Origin: a bacterium UBA4637
GTDB taxonomy: Bacteria > Bacteroidota > Bacteroidia > Bacteroidales > Bacteroidaceae
Assembly (NCBI GenBank): GCA_002405875.1
Contig: DHMR01000026.1
Span: forward strand, 1-17,868
Reading direction: 5' to 3'
DNA: 17,868 nt
A model generated the notes under the pieces. That model made no database searches. It worked only from the letters and a program-made list of their open reading frames with translations, and was not told the origin of the DNA. Of the stretch, positions 15,544 to 17,868 are shown in pieces. The stretch's first letter is position 1, and each line of letters begins with the position of its first letter. The position numbers and the translations under genes are program-made.

Positions 15544-15646
15544 GTCTGAAATCGTTGCGTCCGTCTCCATGCCACCATGCGCCCAGGAAGGCGATGATGG
15601 CACGGAAAACGATGTAGATAACGATGATGTCAATAAATTCATTCAT
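15533..15646 (-). CDS. Small hydrophobic peptide, 37 residues
   Basis: A short reading frame from an ATG at 15646, 23 bp after the SLOG gene on the same strand, ending with TAA inside the terminator loop. Seen: an acidic start (MNEF), a continuous hydrophobic stretch at residues 5-25 ending in a WW pair, then a charged tail (HGDGRNDFRRDR). This gives one transmembrane helix, like many Bacteroidetes small membrane peptides. It is supported only by layout and residue pattern. Confidence 0.5.
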   Translation of the reverse strand: MNEFIDIIVIYIVFRAIIAFLGAWWHGDGRNDFRRDR

Positions 15647-15669
15647 AAGCTTGATAATTAGCGAGTTAT

Positions 15670-16167
15670 TCAATATATATTCACAACCGGAACGCCCAAA
15701 CAGTTGGCTTTCTTGAAAGTGTAGTAGGTTCCACCCTTCTCTCTCCCATCATAGAAGGCAATGAGAAGGGACGCATTCTCAACCATGAACTCGTCTCTAT
15801 CAAGAAAACATCGGGTGTAATAGTATTCTGAAAGGATGATCACCTCATCTGCAGAAGCCATCAATCCGTCATAAACCACCCTATCACTGGGCTTGAACCT
15901 ATCTGCCTGACCTCTGAAAGGAATGGCTGCAGTAAGCGTCATTCCCGGGCAGGAAGGTTTCAGCGACTGCACAATCTGGGCTGCCATCAGGTCAATGCCG
16001 ATGGCGAATCCCAAAATAAAATTACTGATGCCATGCTCGTTAGCTTCGAGGATGGCTTTGGTCAATCGCTCTCTTATGACCTCCTGCTGTGAGAAGTTGT
16101 AAAAGCGATGTCCGGTAAAGGCTGCCGAAACAGCCTTGTCAAACTTTGTCATGTTCTTTCTTTTCAT
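15670..16167 (-). CDS. SLOG-superfamily protein, DUF1273/YpsA-like
   Basis: 165 residues. Matches the DUF1273 group of the SLOG fold: AAFTGHR with G19, H20 and R21, the phosphate-binding loop GFAIGID at 53-59, IPFRGQADR, and a final EFMVENASLLIAFYDGREKGGTYY. SLOG proteins bind nucleotides or related ligands and often sense or process signalling nucleotides. A role in phage defence has been proposed for several families, not shown for this one. The start overlaps the upstream phosphoribosyltransferase gene by 4 bp, indicating coupled expression. Confidence 0.88.
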   Translation of the reverse strand: MKRKNMTKFDKAVSAAFTGHRFYNFSQQEVIRERLTKAILEANEHGISNFILGFAIGIDLMAAQIVQSLKPSCPGMTLTAAIPFRGQADRFKPSDRVVYDGLMASADEVIILSEYYYTRCFLDRDEFMVENASLLIAFYDGREKGGTYYTFKKANCLGVPVVNIY

Positions 16168-16781
16168 TGCTGTACATATTTATATGATGTCTTGCCGAGG
16201 AAAATGCCGTTTGTTACGTGCGCCCCTACTTGTTCTAATTGTGCGGTGTAGGCACAGAATGAAGTGCCGGTTGTGACCACATCGTCCCAAATGCAGACTA
16301 TCTTGTTTTTGAAGAAGTTAGCATCCACCTCAATATTATTCTTTTCCTTCAAGCGCTTTTCTCGCTCATCCTTCTTGACCTTTGTGCCATGAACTGCGGT
16401 ACGTTCGCCAACAACCTTGACATGGGAAAAGCCGTTGATTGCTCCTGAAAACTTGCAGACAAGTTCAGAAAAGTTCTTGTTGCGTGCCTCGTTACGCTCC
16501 TGGCTACTTGCAGGAACGCAAGAGAAGACAACGCTGCGAACCTTACGACCAAACTTCTTGACAAGCATCTTTGCCACGCACTTCGCCACATCAGCATGGT
16601 TTCGACCATCCTTGAAATCATAGATAACCTGGCGGTCGAAGGAAGCATCCATACCGATGTTCTTGATACGTACCGGATAATAGCGCAAAAAGCTGCTCAA
16701 CTCCTTATCCTCCAGTCCCTTGATGTAAACCTGTACCATGTTCATTGCTTTAAGTGTTGTTACTTGGCAGGTAGCAGCCAT
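16164..16781 (-). CDS. Phosphoribosyltransferase-fold protein, ComF-like
   Basis: 205 residues from the ATG at 16781; ATGs at 16745 and 16739 are alternatives and the shorter start would place VQVYIKGLE near the N-terminus. Seen: the PRPP-binding motif IVCIWDDVVTTGTS with D166-D167 (long-start numbering), an SVVFSCVPAS strand, and an NxxG-poor middle region rich in lysine. The overall order is that of ComFC-type type I PRTases without the N-terminal zinc finger. The reaction would transfer or release phosphoribose, but substrate is unknown. It lies between DUF2958 and the SLOG gene and overlaps the latter by ATGA. Confidence 0.82.
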   Translation of the reverse strand: MAATCQVTTLKAMNMVQVYIKGLEDKELSSFLRYYPVRIKNIGMDASFDRQVIYDFKDGRNHADVAKCVAKMLVKKFGRKVRSVVFSCVPASSQERNEARNKNFSELVCKFSGAINGFSHVKVVGERTAVHGTKVKKDEREKRLKEKNNIEVDANFFKNKIVCIWDDVVTTGTSFCAYTAQLEQVGAHVTNGIFLGKTSYKYVQQ

Positions 16782-16809
16782 CAGCCACTACCCACCGAGA
16801 AAAATGTTT

Positions 16810-17187
16810 TCAATCGTAAAGTCTGTTGAGGAAAGACTGCAACTCTCTGTCGAAGATTTCTGAAAGCTGACATGGTTGGAATGGCTTTCTCTGCTCTACT
16901 CTGACCTTGCCGAGTCCGAACTTGGTTGCGTCCAGTTCCACACTTGCCATTTCATTGGCAGAAATGTAGCTGTATTCAGTCTCAGCCAGACCTACAACAA
17001 TGCCAAAGAGCATAAAATCATCATTCTCTCGCTGTCCTTCAAGAATGTACCAGCGAGCGTTGCCGATGAAAAACACTGCGATGCAAACAGCATCCTTCTT
17101 CTTGCTATCCTGGGAATAGAGCGGATAGTCCTGCATTGCCTTTTCCAATTCTGGAGTAATCAGGCGGTTGTTAAAATCTTTTGCCAT
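16810..17187 (-). CDS. DUF2958 family protein
   Basis: 125 residues. Pattern of DUF2958 (PF11171): LITPELEKAMQDYPLYSQD near the start, with YPLYSQD at 21-27, then VFFIGNARWYILEG and a FGIVVGLAETEYSYIS segment. The family is common on plasmids and conjugative elements, of unknown function. It is the first gene of the minus-strand run DUF2958, PRTase, SLOG, small peptide; a clear -7 box is not seen before it. Confidence 0.85.
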   Translation of the reverse strand: MAKDFNNRLITPELEKAMQDYPLYSQDSKKKDAVCIAVFFIGNARWYILEGQRENDDFMLFGIVVGLAETEYSYISANEMASVELDATKFGLGKVRVEQRKPFQPCQLSEIFDRELQSFLNRLYD

Positions 17188-17423
17188 AGTCTCTAAATTT
17201 ATTTACTCCCTTTCGTTAAGTCCTTTCGGACTTGGGATCGGGAAGCTTTTTCTGCTTTTCAAAGTGCGTACAAGGCAATAAGGCAAGTCTGATGGGAAGA
17301 ATTACAGTGCAAGGTGAGAGCAGAGATGTAAGCTTGCTTACAATCTATGCCGAGCCGAAGCCTGTAATATGCAATACTCTTTTGCATGTTTCATGGAAAA
17401 GGAAGATTGTTACCGAATCACGA

Positions 17424-17454
17424 TTTGCTATTTGCCAAATACGCAATAACTTTG
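17424..17454 (+). promoter_or_regulatory. Consensus-like Bacteroidetes promoter with no gene behind it
   Basis: TTTG at 17424-17427, 19 nt, then TAACTTTG at 17447-17454. This matches both elements and spacing of the Bacteroidetes TTTG-N19-21-TAnnTTTG promoter. Transcription would begin near 17460 and run toward the large hairpin 120 nt downstream. Confidence 0.6.
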
Positions 17455-17579
17455 CAGGAAAAGAATCCCGAAATCCCAAAGACGATACGGAATCAAAGAC
17501 TTCTGGTTTCAGTAAGAAGAAAATATTATAACTGGGAATGACTGCAGGGATAAAAAAGCCGGGTGGGAATAGGCCAAGC

Positions 17580-17675
17580 AAGCATCAACAGTTTTAAAAG
17601 CCAGCGTGTTGTTCCTTCGTAAGTCGATAAAATCGGCCTGCGAAAGAACAACACCCTGGCTAACTGTTCATGCTT
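17580..17675 (+). ncRNA. Long interrupted hairpin, candidate non-coding RNA or DNA recognition site
   Basis: Four paired blocks in order: AAGCAT (17580-17585) with ATGCTT (17670-17675); AACAGTT (17587-17593) with AACTGTT (17662-17668); AGCCAG (17599-17604) with CTGGCT (17656-17661); GTGTTGTTC (17606-17614) with GAACAACAC (17646-17654). They are separated by two C-C mismatches and a TTAAA bulge. The tip adds TTCG/CGAA and CGAT/ATCG stems. The structure is certain at sequence level; the role is not. An RNA is favoured because a good promoter points at it. Confidence 0.45.
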
Positions 17676-17868
17676 ACTGGACTATGGCGTGGGAGAAGAT
17701 TATAAAGAAGGAAAGCCGAAAGATTTATTTAGGAAAGACAGAATGCTTATAAAGAGGAAGACCAGGATATTATAATAAGGTGGAAGGGAGGAAAAATGAA
17801 GGAGGATGCTGTGAGCCAGTGCCCTTCTCGACGAATGGACATGCTGTAGTGTCAAACTGATTAAGTGG

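Larger units (their letters stand above)
17188..17868. other. Gene-free right end, 680 bp
   Basis: No convincing coding region; the open frames here lack motifs and normal starts. Seen: small hairpins at 17218-17233 (AAGTCC-TTTC-GGACTT) and 17327-17342 (TGTAAG-CTTG-CTTACA), a promoter at 17424-17454, and the large hairpin at 17580-17675. The final 190 bp are purine-rich on the plus strand. At 17798 an ATG follows a GGAGG-like run but reaches a stop after 17 codons. Confidence 0.6.

Noticed and set aside
17232..17581. Open frames on both strands in the right-end region
   Set aside because: No family motifs or good start signals, and they overlap hairpins and a promoter.
17580..17675. Integron attC site
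   Set aside because: The folded shape is suggestive, but the ends do not match RYYYAAC and GTTRRRY and there is no integrase or cassette array.
1..17868. CRISPR arrays, tRNA and rRNA genes, insertion sequences
   Set aside because: No regularly spaced repeats, no cloverleaf-like or rRNA sequence, and no transposase found on either strand.

Overview
The window looks like accessory or mobile DNA from a Bacteroidetes, most likely Prevotella/Segatella. The grounds are a MobV-type relaxase, TAnnTTTG-type -7 promoter boxes, few strong Shine-Dalgarno sites, and families common on elements of that group (DUF2958, DUF1273/SLOG, AbiE, degenerate resolvases). This assignment is inferred from style and families, not from a database match.

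Left block (1-5720, all minus strand): a MobV relaxase, a structured oriT-like intergenic region, a winged-helix protein that may act in replication or regulation, and a tight run of four unknown genes (two of them membrane proteins) headed by a lipoprotein. It reads as a mobilizable element with an envelope-directed accessory operon.

Central block (5860-11855, plus strand): a resolvase-like protein that has lost key catalytic residues, a YqiA-type esterase fused to DUF1653, a RecD2 helicase whose reading frame is broken near its 5' end, an FMN-binding NimA-like protein, an aldo/keto reductase and an AlkD-like DNA repair protein. The themes are DNA repair and redox or detoxification.

AbiE block (11916-15479, plus strand): two 44-bp inverted repeats 104 bp apart precede abiEi-abiEii, a type IV toxin-antitoxin/abortive infection pair. 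These two genes are translationally coupled to a metallophosphoesterase, an RNase H-fold protein lacking most catalytic residues, and a short-chain dehydrogenase. The arrangement looks like one five-gene operon and is the best candidate in the window for an extended or undescribed defence module.

Right block (15520-17868): a hairpin between converging transcripts, then a minus-strand run of DUF2958, phosphoribosyltransferase, SLOG/DUF1273 and a 37-residue hydrophobic peptide. The last 680 bp have no convincing gene. They hold a consensus-like plus-strand promoter followed by a long, multiply interrupted hairpin of about 96 nt, possibly a non-coding RNA or a single-strand DNA recognition site.
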